A stretch of DNA of 5,549 nucleotides from the NCBI GenBank assembly GCA_017618435.1, contig JAFZUH010000353.1, positions 1-5,549 on the forward strand, read 5' to 3'. Position numbers and translations under genes: made by a program. Below the pieces are notes generated by a model, which was given only the letters and a program-made list of their open reading frames with translations, had not been told where the DNA came from and made no database searches. This DNA is from Bacteroidales bacterium (GTDB taxonomy: Bacteria; Bacteroidota; Bacteroidia; Bacteroidales; WCHB1-69). This document shows positions 5,290 to 5,549 of this stretch, piece by piece (positions within the stretch are counted from its first letter, which is position 1; every line of letters begins with the position of its first letter).

Positions 5290-5549
5290 ATGAAAAGATT
5301 AACATTGTTTTTGGTGGTAGGTCTGTTGTTTTTTACCGCTTGTAAAAAAGAGTTTTCTATTACGGTGAAATCCAACAATAATGCGTGGGGTACGGTTGCA
5401 GGTGGAGGTACATACGCTAAGGGAACAAGCATAACATTGCAGGCAACTGCCAACAATGGCTATAAATTTGAACAGTGGGATGATGGTGATACTGCTAATC
5501 CACGAAGTATTATTGTTGAAAGAGATGCTGTTTATACGGCAATTTTTGC
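5290..5549 (+). CDS. lipoprotein with divergent InlB-type B-repeat, N-terminal part (3' end off window)
   Basis: The frame opens at ATG 5290 and stays open to the right edge (86 full codons plus two bases), so the protein is cut. The N-terminus has two basic residues (Lys2, Arg3), a hydrophobic core at about 4-15 and a lipobox-like FTAC at 15-18, which points to signal peptidase II cleavage and lipidation of Cys18. The following KKEF is only mildly like the charged lipoprotein export signals that direct Bacteroidetes lipoproteins to the cell surface, so inner face or surface is undecided. Residues 23-86 form one repeat unit of the divergent InlB B-repeat/Flg_new type: ITV at 24-26, WGTVAGGGTYAKGTSITLQA at 33-52, GYKFEQWDDG at 57-66, and a closing VYTAIF at 81-86. 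Such units are beta-rich modules of secreted or surface proteins, often in tandem, so more repeats or a C-terminal domain are likely beyond the edge. The strong promoter just upstream supports the start. Confidence 0.85.
   Translation, partial: MKRLTLFLVVGLLFFTACKKEFSITVKSNNNAWGTVAGGGTYAKGTSITLQATANNGYKFEQWDDGDTANPRSIIVERDAVYTAIF

Noticed and set aside
5238..5456. 72-codon minus-strand open frame at the right edge
   Set aside because: It overlaps the promoter, signal peptide and repeat domain of the lipoprotein gene and has no family features.

Overview
The window looks like a chromosomal segment from an AT-rich member of the Bacteroidetes (Bacteroidota), probably Bacteroidales-like. This rests on four things: a bacterial GH3-family protein of the type common in that phylum, near-consensus Bacteroidetes -7 elements (TAnnTTTG, clearest as TATCTTTG at 5262-5269), no recognisable Shine-Dalgarno sequences before any start, and a short-signal lipoprotein at the right edge. 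Lineage below phylum cannot be fixed from the sequence. No tRNA, rRNA, CRISPR array or insertion sequence is visible.

Layout. On the + strand: the C-terminal part of a GH3-family adenylating protein (1-893, cut by the left edge); a complete branched-chain amino acid aminotransferase, ilvE (983-2008), with a probable promoter before it and a clear intrinsic terminator after it (2030-2068); then a tight pair made of a radical SAM protein (2073-3074) and a DUF6873/pentein-fold protein (3077-3766). On the - strand, converging on that pair across 43 bases: a three-gene operon read from 5124 down to 3810, encoding a P-loop nucleotide-kinase-like protein, a zinc dCMP/cytidine deaminase-family protein and a small DUF1294 membrane protein, with gaps of 1 and 0 bases. 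A 165-base divergent promoter region (5125-5289) separates it from a + strand lipoprotein gene carrying a divergent InlB-type B-repeat, which runs off the right edge.

How the genes may work together. IlvE is housekeeping amino acid metabolism and appears to be its own transcription unit. The radical SAM and DUF6873 genes are almost certainly co-translated and may act on one unknown substrate. The kinase-like and deaminase proteins look like a split form of a kinase-plus-deaminase architecture. That architecture could serve pyrimidine deoxynucleotide supply (dCMP to dUMP) or, more speculatively, an antiphage nucleotide-depletion function like that of the fused P-loop/dCTP deaminase proteins. 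These two operons are the parts most worth following up. The rest is ordinary for the phylum.
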